Shown piece by piece: positions 9,040 through 18,753 of a stretch of DNA of 55,065 bases (position 1 is its first letter; each line of letters begins with the position of its first letter). Location: contig JAMPEL010000001.1 of the NCBI GenBank assembly GCA_023665185.1, forward strand, positions 1 through 55,065, given 5' to 3'. Below the pieces are notes generated by a model. It did not search any database. It saw only the letters and a list, made by a program, of their open reading frames with translations, and was not told the DNA's origin. The DNA comes from Roseburia sp. GTDB lineage: Bacteria > Bacteroidota > Bacteroidia > Bacteroidales > Bacteroidaceae. Position numbers and translations under genes: made by a program.

Positions 9040-9292
9040 AAACTTCTCTGTGTACAATCAGGTGATGTCTCACTGACAGATTTGACAATCCGCTTACTTT
9101 TTGTAAGTATGCTTTTACGGATGTTTTTAATGTATTTGGACAGACTCCTCCGTCACTTCGTGACACCTCTCCTAACTTAGAGGAGGAACTATATACCTTG
9201 TCAATCAATTCGTTAGTCTCTCCATAAACACGGTAATCTGGCACCTCCCCTAAGTTAGGAGAGGTGTCACGAAGTGACGGAGAAGTCTGTCA
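9040..9292 (+). repeat. Inverted pair of double-hairpin repeat units plus left flank
   Basis: Two copies of the core unit face each other: 9139-9190 (minus orientation) and 9240-9292 (plus), separated by about 50 bases starting TATACCTTGTCAATCAA. Each copy has the CTCC-TAA-TTAG-GGAG palindrome and the GTCACGAAGTGAC hairpin and ends GTCTGTC. The left flank (about 9040-9138) is shared with the copies at 1-190 and 54230-54277. The geometry is that of a REP doublet (BIME-like) or a MITE with long inverted termini. Confidence 0.8.
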
Positions 9293-9991
9293 AGCACAAT
9301 AATACAATACTATTAAAATGCAGGCAAAACATTGGATATTACTAACAATTTGATATGTTAAATCCCATCTCCGTAGAATCGCCTCAAAATGAACCGAACC
9401 TTACCTCGCTTCCAAAAACGCGATTCTACGGCGACTTCTAACCCTCAAAATTCAAGCGGACAAAAAGAACAATCCAACCGACTAAAAGATATATAAATTC
9501 AACCCCAAACACACCCTTTCTACCCAAAAGTGCCCAAAAAGTCAAAATTACAAGGTGCTGAAAATTTATTTCCAAGGCACACTGATTTTTTGCGCAAGGT
9601 GAACGAAATTTATTTTCAAGGCGCACAAAATTTTCAAAGCCCGTTTTTCGGCCCAAAATCGGGCATTTTTCCGAATCACGTCCTCAAAAAGACGACAGCC
9701 GCCTTTTCCATGCCCCGAAAAACAAAAATGGATTTTGAACCCGGAAAAAGACAATTTTAAGACAAAAATTCCATAACTCACTGATTATCAATACATCCTA
9801 TTTTGACTCTAACCATGCGTTTTACGTCAAAAACCGCATGGTTTTTGCTAAAAACACATTTGGTTGATTATCAACGATTTATCAACAAAACATCCAAAAA
9901 TCAGGCATCGAGTCAAAGTCGATAGCCGCCCCAAACGTTAAAATTCGCCCTCTTTCCAAAGTGACATAATGTCAAAAAAATCCTTGCCCGC
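9293..9991 (+). repeat. 0.65-kb structured non-coding repeat module, copy R1
   Basis: Continuous with the hairpin unit. It is clearly homologous to 34572-35251 and 54433-55000 over its length. Conserved landmarks in order: TTTGATATGTTAAA; a 12-bp stem CCGTAGAATCGC/GCGATTCTACGG enclosing about 38 bases; the quasi-repeated AAGGTG..AAAATTTATTT segments; CCGATTTTGGGC-like palindromic sequence; several TTATCAAC motifs; and the perfect palindrome TGACATAATGTCA near the end (9962-9974). An open frame at 9530-9760 is not preserved in copy 2, so I treat the module as non-coding. Confidence 0.8.
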
Positions 9992-10478
9992 ATACTGTTG
10001 TCCTGCAATACGCGCGGCAGAATGGTTTGTACTTTGGGACTTCTGTTTATAAAGCATGTACAAGCGACGCAATGGATGCACTTTGTATGGAGACGCTACA
10101 ATATCTTTGACAAAGGCTATATACGCCCTGTCACAACAGACTATACGAGGACGGCTTTGTCTATGATATTAGCATTATTCATGCGGTTGCCTCTACATAT
10201 AGAAAAAATGATACATTGCTTTGTTATATCAGAAAAAAGCAATACATTTGTCACAGACGGAGTTCTTCGAGTTTATATGCCTGTAGTGAAAAACTATTCG
10301 TTAAACTTAAATACTATGCTTCATTATGAAAGGGTATGTTTTTGCCGGATAGTCGCTTGACAATAGAACCAGCAAATGAATAAATTTGCTGGGTGGATGG
10401 AAATTCTGGTTTGTGTTTCCAAACCTATTGCGAAAACCCGTTGCGGTTTCGCAATGCCCCTTATCAGATACTTGTGAG
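9992..10478. other. Intergenic region before the MG2-type gene
   Basis: About 490 bases without a supported gene. An open frame at 9998-10360 has unusual composition and no recognisable domain, so I do not call it. Near 10427-10455 ATTGCGAAAACC and GGTTTCGCAAT form an imperfect hairpin just upstream of the chosen start of the next gene. It could be a leader structure. Confidence 0.45.
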
Positions 10479-13247
10479 ATGAAAAGTATGCGTACTTGCC
10501 ATAAATATATCCCATTCATACAAGTATTGGCCTTTTTATTCTCCTTCTGTGAGCTGAACGGCTACAATTATGACGGGGACAAGAAAGCTGATACGGACAG
10601 CATCATCGCATACATAAAACATGCGATGCTGTTCAACATACACACTCCTCAAGAGAAGGTCTACTTACATTTTGACAACACGGGATACTTTAAGGGCGAG
10701 CGTATATGGTATAAGGCATATGTGGTGCGTACCGACAATGGCAAGCCGACGGACATTAGCCGTGTGCTGTATGTGGAGCTGGTAAACCAGAGCGGGGATA
10801 TTGTGGAAACCCAAAAACTCCGGATAGAGGATGGAGAGGCTCATGGCGACTTTCTGCTTAAAGACATACTGAACAGTGGATTCTATGAAGTCCGAGCATA
10901 TACCCGTTATATGACCAACTGGGGCAGCGACTGCGCCTTCTCACGGGTGTTCCCCGTGTTTCGCGCTCCGAAGACAGAAGGCGACTTCTCGGATATGACA
11001 ATCGACAAGACCGGATACAGGCGCCGTCTGCCGGACGATTGTAAAACGGATGAAGAACATGCGGGACGGTTGAATGTGACATTCTATCCTGAGGGCGGCG
11101 GACTTGTAGACGGCATTGAAAGCAGGGTGGCATTCACGGTGACGAATCCGGAAAGCAGACAGATGGATGCACGAGGTGTGCTGACAGATGCCGACGGACA
11201 TGTCGTGGACAGTGTATGCGCGGTGTCAGGACGAGGCATATTCCGGGTCAAGCCCTCGAATTGTTCCATGCACCTTGTGCTTTCGGATGAAGCCGGACAC
11301 AAGCATACATTCTCCCTTCCTGCATCCGCCACCGAAGGGTGCGTGCTTTCCGTGGATGCCGTTTGTCGCGATAGCGTGACCGCCTCGTTCCGTTCCTCAG
11401 CATCCATACACGGCAGGCTGCTTGGGTATGTCCTCATGCACGAAGGCAATATCCTTGAATGCGACACCCTGACTGCCACCGAGGTGGCATGCCGCAGTTT
11501 TGACCGTATGGGATTGCCGGAAGGAGTGAGCCAGTTTACCGTTTTCGACAGTAGCGGGCGCATTCTTGCGGAACGTCTCTTTTTTGTCTGCCATGCCACT
11601 TCCGCTTCCGAGATTGAAATAAATCCGGAGACAGAAGTGTTGAGTTCATGCGGAAAGGTATCGCTCTCCTTGACGTCTTCTCCCGATGCGTCCGTATCCC
11701 TTTCCGTCATGGACGTTTCCGCCATGCCCTGCGGCAAGCGCGGCGACATACGTACATGGATGTTGCTTTCATCCGAAGTGAAAGGATATATAGACAATCC
11801 GGAATATTACTTCGAGGCAGATGATGAAGTCCATCGGATGGCGGCTGACACACTTATGATGGTTCAGGGATGGCGGCGGTATGACTGGAGGCTCATGACA
11901 GGACAACGGGGATTTGAAAGAAAGGTGCAGCCGATAGAGGACAAACTGTATATATTGGGAAAGATAAGCGGCAGAAACAAGAATGAAGAACTTGGCAATA
12001 TAAAGATTGAGGCATTCCTATATAATGCGGAAGGGGCATCGCTGACGGGTGTGTCACGCACTCTTGCCGACGGTTCTTTCCGTTTTGAGCCTCCTGACAT
12101 CACTAATGAATGGAATCTCATCTTAAAGACAAGTGACGGAAAGAAAAAGAAACCGGCTGATTATATTGTGGGCATAAACAGGAACTTCTCTCCCGAAAGA
12201 CGGGCTTTATATGGCAACGAGACAAGGTTTGCCGATATGAATCACCCAAATATCAGGTTCAGCGCGTCTGCCGTAAACGAGAAATCGGTGGCTCCTGTTA
12301 GAAATGAGAACATTTTGTTGCCTGAGATAAAGATTAGGGGACGGTATTTCACCAATGACTCGTATGTCAGATGGAATGATGAGAGAACCGGGGCTTATAA
12401 GGCTTCCATATTCTACAACTGTGACGAAGTTGCAGAACAAATGTTTGACAATGGGGAATCTGTGCCTTGTCTGCTCGACTGGCTAAAGCAGAGGAATAGT
12501 TTTTTCGCGGGAGAAACAGTCACCTTTTGGGATGACACTCCCTCGGATATTGTCTTTCAGAATGAACTGCTGAACGAGACTGACCCATCACTGAATATGT
12601 CGGTACGAATCCGTGAGCTGAAAGAGAAGAGAAGAGTGAGGGAACGTGCCGGCAACATAGTGGATTCTACTTATAATATCTATAAGGACGGGCTGTCCTA
12701 TAAAGGACGACCTGTAATATGGATTGTCGATAACAAGTATTGTCGCATAACAAATATGAAGGTGAACCAGAACAAGGATATTGAGGGTTTCAATATGGGT
12801 GTGAACGTAGCTTCGCCATTGAGTGTGGCACATTGCAACAGCAATCCGAAAGCAGCAGAGTTTCCGGAGTTTATTGACGAGGTGAAGTCTGTATACATAT
12901 CGGAGGACCCAAACCAATATAATGAGTTTATAATGTTTGCGGGTGAGTTGCCAAAATCTCCGGTTACAGTCTTTCTTTATACGCATAAGATTTTTACAGA
13001 AAGGATGAAAGGTCAGCGTCGCACCCATTTTCAGGGTTTCAATATACCTGCCGCTTTTCGGATGGAGGACTATTCCGTGCTTCCCTCGGCGGATGATTTC
13101 CGCCGGACTATATATTGGAATCCTGATGTGAGGACGGACAAGGACGGAAAGGCTACAGTGGAGTTCTACAACAACTCACGCTGCAAGCAGATGTACGTGT
13201 CGGCAGAAGGAGTCACAAAAGACGGACAATTCGTAGTGAATGAATAA
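10479..13247 (+). CDS. Large exported MG2-domain protein (TonB-plug-associated type), function unknown
   Basis: About 922 residues from the ATG at 10479; the frame extends to 10386, but MKSMRTCHKYIPFIQVLAF gives a normal signal peptide (ATG at 10488 is an alternative). Residues about 40-160 contain EKVYLHFDNTGYFKGERIWYK-type sequence, which matches the MG2 macroglobulin-like domain. The middle is a series of beta-rich domains. The C-terminal part (YWNPDVRTDKDGKATVEF) resembles the repeated beta-domain of Bacteroidetes proteins annotated as MG2 or TonB-dependent-receptor plug proteins, but no beta-barrel follows. Probably a periplasmic or outer-membrane-facing protein; role unknown. It converges with GH78 on a perfect hairpin. 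Confidence 0.75.
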   Translation: MKSMRTCHKYIPFIQVLAFLFSFCELNGYNYDGDKKADTDSIIAYIKHAMLFNIHTPQEKVYLHFDNTGYFKGERIWYKAYVVRTDNGKPTDISRVLYVELVNQSGDIVETQKLRIEDGEAHGDFLLKDILNSGFYEVRAYTRYMTNWGSDCAFSRVFPVFRAPKTEGDFSDMTIDKTGYRRRLPDDCKTDEEHAGRLNVTFYPEGGGLVDGIESRVAFTVTNPESRQMDARGVLTDADGHVVDSVCAVSGRGIFRVKPSNCSMHLVLSDEAGHKHTFSLPASATEGCVLSVDAVCRDSVTASFRSSASIHGRLLGYVLMHEGNILECDTLTATEVACRSFDRMGLPEGVSQFTVFDSSGRILAERLFFVCHATSASEIEINPETEVLSSCGKVSLSLTSSPDASVSLSVMDVSAMPCGKRGDIRTWMLLSSEVKGYIDNPEYYFEADDEVHRMAADTLMMVQGWRRYDWRLMTGQRGFERKVQPIEDKLYILGKISGRNKNEELGNIKIEAFLYNAEGASLTGVSRTLADGSFRFEPPDITNEWNLILKTSDGKKKKPADYIVGINRNFSPERRALYGNETRFADMNHPNIRFSASAVNEKSVAPVRNENILLPEIKIRGRYFTNDSYVRWNDERTGAYKASIFYNCDEVAEQMFDNGESVPCLLDWLKQRNSFFAGETVTFWDDTPSDIVFQNELLNETDPSLNMSVRIRELKEKRRVRERAGNIVDSTYNIYKDGLSYKGRPVIWIVDNKYCRITNMKVNQNKDIEGFNMGVNVASPLSVAHCNSNPKAAEFPEFIDEVKSVYISEDPNQYNEFIMFAGELPKSPVTVFLYTHKIFTERMKGQRRTHFQGFNIPAAFRMEDYSVLPSADDFRRTIYWNPDVRTDKDGKATVEFYNNSRCKQMYVSAEGVTKDGQFVVNE

Positions 13248-13441
13248 TAGTGAGTCTTACTATCTGATAAGATACGGCATAAAAAGACAAGTCCATTTTT
13301 GCAAAACGAATGTAACTTATTGTATTTGTGTCAAATATTGAATTGTGCCGTTTCTTACCAGACAGCAATAATTTAGAACAGGAATATTCAACAGACAATT
13401 AACTGAATATCATTGATATGGCAGTTTATATAAGCCATACA

Positions 13442-13493
13442 ACAAGACCGTCCCCTACTGTCAGTAGTGACTGACAGTAGGGGACGGTCTTGT
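13442..13493. terminator. Perfect 24-bp bidirectional terminator hairpin
   Basis: Left arm 13442-13465 and right arm 13470-13493 are fully complementary around the loop AGTG; the arms begin ACAAGACCGTCCCC and end GGGGACGGTCTTGT, and the right side continues TTTT. It separates the convergent MG2-type and GH78 genes. It also explains most of the 327-base gap 13248-13574, in which I see no gene. Confidence 0.85.
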
Positions 13494-13574
13494 TTTGCAG
13501 CTGCCAACAGAGAGCAGAGAAATTCAATTCATGCCTACTCTGAGTTCAACAGGAACAGGTCTGTCGTAAAGTTT

Positions 13575-16500
13575 CTATTTCATCTCGAATCTGTATTTTC
13601 CAGGAAGCAGCATGAATGACATATCAGCCTTTTCCTTTGCATCAGAATGAACGACTGTTATGCCTTTGTTCTTGCTTATCTTTTTACCGCCTTCGGTCAG
13701 ATTCTCCAATGCGGACACAGGAAGACGCAATTCCGCAGAGGTATTGGCAGGAACGGCAAACTCATATTCTGTTGTCCCGGAAGTGTTCTTTTTCCAATGG
13801 CTCTCGATGCGTCCGTAAGGTGAATCATAATAACCATCAGCAAAAGTAAGGGTTCCCGTAGGGTCTGTCTCAGGAGCAAGCACTATTCTTTTGAATGCGT
13901 CCACAGTGTCATCGCGCATGATACCAAGAGAATGGGAAAGCATCCATGAACCGACAGCACCAAACGAATAATGGTTGAATGAGTTCATCCGGTTGTTGCC
14001 TCCAAATCCGTCGGTATGGGTATAGGAATTAAGACGTTCCCATATCGTCGTAGCTCCTTGTTCCACGCTATACAACCATGAAGGATAGTCTGTTTGGAGC
14101 AACAAGCGGTAGGCAAGCTCCGTATGTCCGCAGTCGGACAAAGCCTGACTTATCCATGCTGTACCGATAAAGCCTGTCAGCAATGAATACGGTGAGGATT
14201 TTTTGCCATTATCCATTGCGCCCTCACGACATACGGACTCTACAAAGTTATTCACAAACTTGGCATAAAGCAAACTGTCTTTACTTTCGTCAATGATGCC
14301 GAACGCAAGCGGCAGCGCGTATGATGTCTGCGTATCTACTATCTGTCCTTGCTTTGCCGGCTCAAAAGCAGAATGCATAGTTTTTCCTGTTGCCGGCTCC
14401 ACGTAAGTGTTCAGGAAGAACTGTTTTCTTGAATTATACCGTTTCTCAAACCTTTCGGCATCATCCTGTCTTCCTAAAATACCAGCAATGCGACTCATCA
14501 ACTCAAGGTCATAAATATAATATGCTTCCCAAACAAGCGACTTGTCATTACGTCCGTCCTCTGGCCCGAGCCAATCGCACAAATCGCCCCACTGTCTGTG
14601 CTGCACCAAGATGTCGGTTTCAGGGTCTATCAGGTCTTTCTCCACATAGTCTATATAACGCACCATTGCATCATAGTGCTCTGCCAGCATTGCCTTGTCG
14701 GCATACTGACGGTAGCTTTCCCATGCCACAGTGATTCCCGCACTCCCCCAAAGCAGTCCGCCGAAACCACAGCCTATCGGTGCCACATCAGTAAAGCGTC
14801 CGTCCTCACATTGCGTATCGCGCATATTCAACAGATGTCTCCTCAGAAACTGTGTCACATCGGCAAGGTACGTGGCTGTGCGGGAAAACACTGATATATC
14901 TCCTGACCATCCAAGACGCTCATTGCGCTGAGGACAATCGGTTGGTATAGAAATGAAATTGGCAAGTGTAGACCAAGTGATGTTTTCCCACAGCTTGTTC
15001 ACTTTCGCATCCGATGTCTTGTAATCGGAAGTCAGTTCATGTATAGAACTAAGCACTTTGCTTTTCACGCTCTCTACAGGAAGAGGATGTTCCAATCCGG
15101 TTATCTCTATAAATCTGTAGCCATGATAAGTGTATCTTGGCGAGAAAGATTCCTCTCCGCCTTTCGCCACATATATGTCCTGCGCCATTGCCGCACGTAT
15201 GTTCTCCATCATCACCATTCCTTCATGTCCCGCATATTCAGGAAGATCAGGGTATTTCACCTCAGCAAAACGCATTTTTATCTTTGTTCCCGGAGTAATG
15301 CCGGACATACTGATTTCCGGCACTCCTGCCATATTCTGCCCCATATCGTACACGAACACTCCCGGACGCACTTCCTCCACTGACTGTGCGGTAAGCGTGC
15401 GCACCGCTTTGACTGTCTGTCCGAATTGTCCGACAAATTGACAATCACGGCTGTCAAAAGCTACTGTGCCTGACAAGCCAACAGTTTCGGGATGCTTCCA
15501 CGCTGATGCGTCGTAATCGGCAATACACCATCCTTCTATATTCTTTTCTTTTGTAGCGTCATACACTTCTCCCTGAAAGAAACTACCATATTGTATCGGA
15601 CCATTTCCATAAAATTGCCATTCACCCGGATTGCTGACTATTGTGGTATGAGTCCCGTCTGTATATGTTATCACAAGCTTTGCCAACAATGACTGCCTGT
15701 CACCGAAGAAATTCCAGTACTCTCCCATAAACGTAGCACCTCCGCTCCACCATCCTTCCGCAAGTATTGCGCCAAGCGCGTTCTTTCCTTGTTTAATATG
15801 TCCGGTCACATCAAATGTCTGATATAAATGCGTCTTGTCGTATTGGGTCAGACCGGGATTGAAGTAATCCTCACTGATACGCTCCCCGTTCATGTAGATG
15901 TCGTAAATGCCGCGTGCCGTCACATACAATCTTGCTTTGGCGATATTTTTGTCTGACGGAATGAACACTGTGCGCAGCATCGGTGAAGAATTGCCTTCCG
16001 GCATGTATGCCGACCATCCTTCCACTTCTGCCCCTGTGCCAGTAGACAGCTTGTCTGTTTGCCAAATCACAGTGGTAGGAGTCCTATAATTCTCAATTTT
16101 AAAATTGGTCACTTCCGCTTTCTGTCCGTCTGGAATAAAAGCACACACATCGCCTACTACTGGAAAAGCTATGAAATCACCACCAACACCAAGAGGGTTG
16201 AGGTTCACATCCCCCAACTTTTCTCTGTATGGTGAGCCATCAGATTTCAAGCCTTCAATCCATAACGTTGTTTGTCCAAGATTCGATTTCAAGCTTACAG
16301 TGTGCTTGCCATACATGTTTCCTTTGTCCACTATTCCATTCCCCACAGTAAATGTTTTGAAAGGGGCATCTTCCTTATCCTTAGGATGATAGCCGCAACG
16401 GTAGATATTCAATACCGCATCCCCACCCTTATTCACAGCAGTAATGTCCAATTCCATCTTAATATACGATTGATTGTGCGCGCTCTCAATACCGTAAATG

Positions 16501-17120
16501 TTCATGTTCTTGTCTGTCAGACGCTCGTCATTTGCACCATAAATGAACCCGGCACAGGTACCACCGCGCATGATTTGTATATCACAACTCAAACCGAAAA
16601 CTGGCAGATAGTGAGAATACAGCACCATATCCCCATCGCATCCGCCAATCCATTGCGCTCCGGACCAAGAATCAGTGTTGCCTGCCAATGCAGCCATCAA
16701 ACCAGTCTCAAACCAAGAATCAGCAGTCAATGTGTTTTTCAGGCTTTGTATCTTGACACTGTGCTTGCCATTGCTCCATCTGGCATTGCCTGCCCAGACG
16801 TCAACAGTCCAATCATATCTTGTTTCCGGTTTCAACGCTTCACCGGAATATTCAATGTTAAGCGAAGTGTCTGCATTTTGTTTTCCACTGTCCCAAACAG
16901 TCCTTCCTTGCTCATCCTTCACCACAATCCGGTATGCGGTCTGCATAAGACCGTTGGAGCCTTCCTTATCTACCAGCTGCCAACTGAAGCGAGGACGCAC
17001 TACATCTATTCCAAGAGGAGTTTCCGTGTACTCCACACACAAGTTCCTCACAGATTGCGCAAACAAAACGGAAGTAAAGAAGAATCCTGTCGCAAGGGTG
17101 TGTATTCGTGATATTTTCAT
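13575..17120 (-). CDS. Exported GH78 alpha-L-rhamnosidase
   Basis: An inverting alpha-L-rhamnosidase, 1181 residues from MKISRIHTLA (signal peptide, cut near FAQS); the frame extends to 17165 but the internal ATG gives the signal peptide. Order: Fn3-like domain about 25-125 (YTETPLGIDVVRPRFSW), an extra domain about 150-345, beta domains about 350-690, then the (alpha/alpha)6 barrel with DCPQRNERLGWSGD (Glu734, Asp741) and the second catalytic Glu1028 in GATTIWERL, and a C-terminal beta-sandwich. The 150-345 insert looks like a concanavalin-like lectin fold and interrupts the usual domain order. Likely periplasmic; rhamnose sources include pectin and arabinogalactan. No SusC/SusD neighbour. 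Confidence 0.93.
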   Translation of the reverse strand: MKISRIHTLATGFFFTSVLFAQSVRNLCVEYTETPLGIDVVRPRFSWQLVDKEGSNGLMQTAYRIVVKDEQGRTVWDSGKQNADTSLNIEYSGEALKPETRYDWTVDVWAGNARWSNGKHSVKIQSLKNTLTADSWFETGLMAALAGNTDSWSGAQWIGGCDGDMVLYSHYLPVFGLSCDIQIMRGGTCAGFIYGANDERLTDKNMNIYGIESAHNQSYIKMELDITAVNKGGDAVLNIYRCGYHPKDKEDAPFKTFTVGNGIVDKGNMYGKHTVSLKSNLGQTTLWIEGLKSDGSPYREKLGDVNLNPLGVGGDFIAFPVVGDVCAFIPDGQKAEVTNFKIENYRTPTTVIWQTDKLSTGTGAEVEGWSAYMPEGNSSPMLRTVFIPSDKNIAKARLYVTARGIYDIYMNGERISEDYFNPGLTQYDKTHLYQTFDVTGHIKQGKNALGAILAEGWWSGGATFMGEYWNFFGDRQSLLAKLVITYTDGTHTTIVSNPGEWQFYGNGPIQYGSFFQGEVYDATKEKNIEGWCIADYDASAWKHPETVGLSGTVAFDSRDCQFVGQFGQTVKAVRTLTAQSVEEVRPGVFVYDMGQNMAGVPEISMSGITPGTKIKMRFAEVKYPDLPEYAGHEGMVMMENIRAAMAQDIYVAKGGEESFSPRYTYHGYRFIEITGLEHPLPVESVKSKVLSSIHELTSDYKTSDAKVNKLWENITWSTLANFISIPTDCPQRNERLGWSGDISVFSRTATYLADVTQFLRRHLLNMRDTQCEDGRFTDVAPIGCGFGGLLWGSAGITVAWESYRQYADKAMLAEHYDAMVRYIDYVEKDLIDPETDILVQHRQWGDLCDWLGPEDGRNDKSLVWEAYYIYDLELMSRIAGILGRQDDAERFEKRYNSRKQFFLNTYVEPATGKTMHSAFEPAKQGQIVDTQTSYALPLAFGIIDESKDSLLYAKFVNNFVESVCREGAMDNGKKSSPYSLLTGFIGTAWISQALSDCGHTELAYRLLLQTDYPSWLYSVEQGATTIWERLNSYTHTDGFGGNNRMNSFNHYSFGAVGSWMLSHSLGIMRDDTVDAFKRIVLAPETDPTGTLTFADGYYDSPYGRIESHWKKNTSGTTEYEFAVPANTSAELRLPVSALENLTEGGKKISKNKGITVVHSDAKEKADMSFMLLPGKYRFEMK

Positions 17121-17174
17121 CTTACTTTTCAGTTTTATGATTATACTTATAACCAAGCAATACAATCAAATAAA

Positions 17175-17216
17175 AAGGACATGTCATAATCCGATTACCG
17201 AAGTACGACATGTCCT
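17175..17216 (-). terminator. Probable terminator after asnS
   Basis: AAGGACATGTC and GACATGTCCTT form an 11-bp stem with a 20-base loop; on the minus strand the stem is followed by TTTTA. It lies between the asnS stop and the GH78 start. Confidence 0.6.
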
Positions 17217-17242
17217 TCTAATTATATTAGTTAAGTTCTCTG

Positions 17243-18646
17243 TTAAAAATCTGCAGTCTTAGGAGTACGCGGGAAAGGTATCACATCACGTATATTCTGC
17301 ATACCTGTCACAAAAAGGATAAGACGCTCAAAACCAAGTCCAAATCCACCATGAGGACAAGTACCGAACTTACGGGTATCAAGATACCACCACATATCTT
17401 TCATCGGAATATTCATCTCCTCAATACGCGCCATAAGTTTGTCATAATTCTCCTCACGCACTGAGCCACCTATTATCTCACCAATCTGAGGGAACAGGAC
17501 GTCAGTTCCTTGAACTGTCTTTCCGTCTCCATTCATCTTCATATAGAAAGCCTTTATGTCTTTCGGATAGTCTGTAAGAATAACAGGCTTCTTGAAATGC
17601 TCCTCTACAAGATAACGCTCATGCTCACTTGCAAAGTCACATCCCCAATAAACAGGAAATTCAAACTTGTGTCCGCCTACAATTGCCTCTTCCAGAATCT
17701 TGACAGCCTCTGTATATGTCAAACGTACAAAATCAGTATCAACCACAGCCTTCAGACGCTCAATCAGTCCATTGTCAATCATCTTATTGAGAAACTCAAG
17801 ATCATCCTGACAGTTGTCAAGTGCCCACTTCACACAGTACTTTATGAAATCCTCTTCAAGGTCCATCAAATCGTTCAAATCAATGAATGCCACTTCTGGC
17901 TCTATCATCCAGAATTCAGCAAGATGACGTGGTGTGTTGGAGTTTTCAGCACGGAATGTAGGTCCAAAAGTATAAATCTGCCCCAAAGACGTTGCTCCCA
18001 ACTCGCCTTCCAACTGGCCGCTGACAGTCAATGAGGTTGTCTTTCCAAAGAAATCATCATCATAAATAATACTGCCATTCTCATCCTTCTTCAAATCATA
18101 AAGATTCTTGGTCGTAACCTGAAACATCTGTCCGGCACCCTCACAATCACTGGCAGTAATAATAGGTGTGTGGAAATAGAAGAATCCACGCTCGTGAAAG
18201 AACTGATGAATGGCAATCGCCATATTGTGGCGAATGCGGAACACCGCGCCAAAGGTATTTGTACGCAAACGCATGTGCGCATGCTGACGCATATACTCAA
18301 AGCTCTGTCCCTTTTTCTGCATAGGGAAATCCGCCGGACATGTTCCAAGAACTTCAATTTCCAAAGCCTGTATTTCCACATTTTGCCCGGAACCTATACT
18401 CTGTACCATTTCACCGTTGACACTCAGACATGCACCAGTAGTTATAAGCTTAATCATTTCCGGATCAAACTTCTCTACATCAGCTACAATCTGCACATTC
18501 TTTATTGTAGAACCGTCATTCAATGCGATGAAATTAACTGCCTTAGAGCCACGTTTTGTACGGACCCATCCCTTTACATTAACTTTGGCACCATAATCCT
18601 TACGCTGAAGAAGATCAACAATCCTTGTCCTTCTGATTGATTCCAT
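17243..18646 (-). CDS. asnS: Asparaginyl-tRNA synthetase
   Basis: A class II aminoacyl-tRNA synthetase, 467 residues, charging tRNA-Asn. An OB-fold anticodon domain ([19 protein letters not shown]) is followed by the catalytic core: motif 2 region [15 protein letters not shown] and motif 3 GFGLGFERL near the C-terminus. The [19 protein letters not shown] signature is that of AsnRS rather than AspRS. It is last in a leftward housekeeping series after purB and rluB, but 107 bases separate it from rluB, so it may have its own promoter. Confidence 0.97.
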   Translation of the reverse strand: MESIRRTRIVDLLQRKDYGAKVNVKGWVRTKRGSKAVNFIALNDGSTIKNVQIVADVEKFDPEMIKLITTGACLSVNGEMVQSIGSGQNVEIQALEIEVLGTCPADFPMQKKGQSFEYMRQHAHMRLRTNTFGAVFRIRHNMAIAIHQFFHERGFFYFHTPIITASDCEGAGQMFQVTTKNLYDLKKDENGSIIYDDDFFGKTTSLTVSGQLEGELGATSLGQIYTFGPTFRAENSNTPRHLAEFWMIEPEVAFIDLNDLMDLEEDFIKYCVKWALDNCQDDLEFLNKMIDNGLIERLKAVVDTDFVRLTYTEAVKILEEAIVGGHKFEFPVYWGCDFASEHERYLVEEHFKKPVILTDYPKDIKAFYMKMNGDGKTVQGTDVLFPQIGEIIGGSVREENYDKLMARIEEMNIPMKDMWWYLDTRKFGTCPHGGFGLGFERLILFVTGMQNIRDVIPFPRTPKTADF

Positions 18647-18753
18647 AATTGTGTTTGTTGTTATGTTCTATAAAAACACAGAGGTCACAGAGAGGTGTAA
18701 AGTAATTGCCTTTTGCCTTCTGTGAACTCCGCATATAAAAATCAGTTTTTTAA

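Noticed and set aside
9600..9640. Peptide resembling a TEV-protease site in the repeat frames
   Set aside because: Chance similarity in a frame that is not conserved.
9758..9894. Replication origin
   Set aside because: DnaA-box-like motifs recur in three copies of a dispersed repeat and no dnaA/dnaN or rep gene is near.
9998..10360. 120-codon rightward open frame before the MG2-type gene
   Set aside because: Composition rich in rare residues, no domain, no start signal, and it begins at the edge of the repeat; probably chance.
16272..17111. 279-codon rightward frame
   Set aside because: Antisense to the GH78 coding region.
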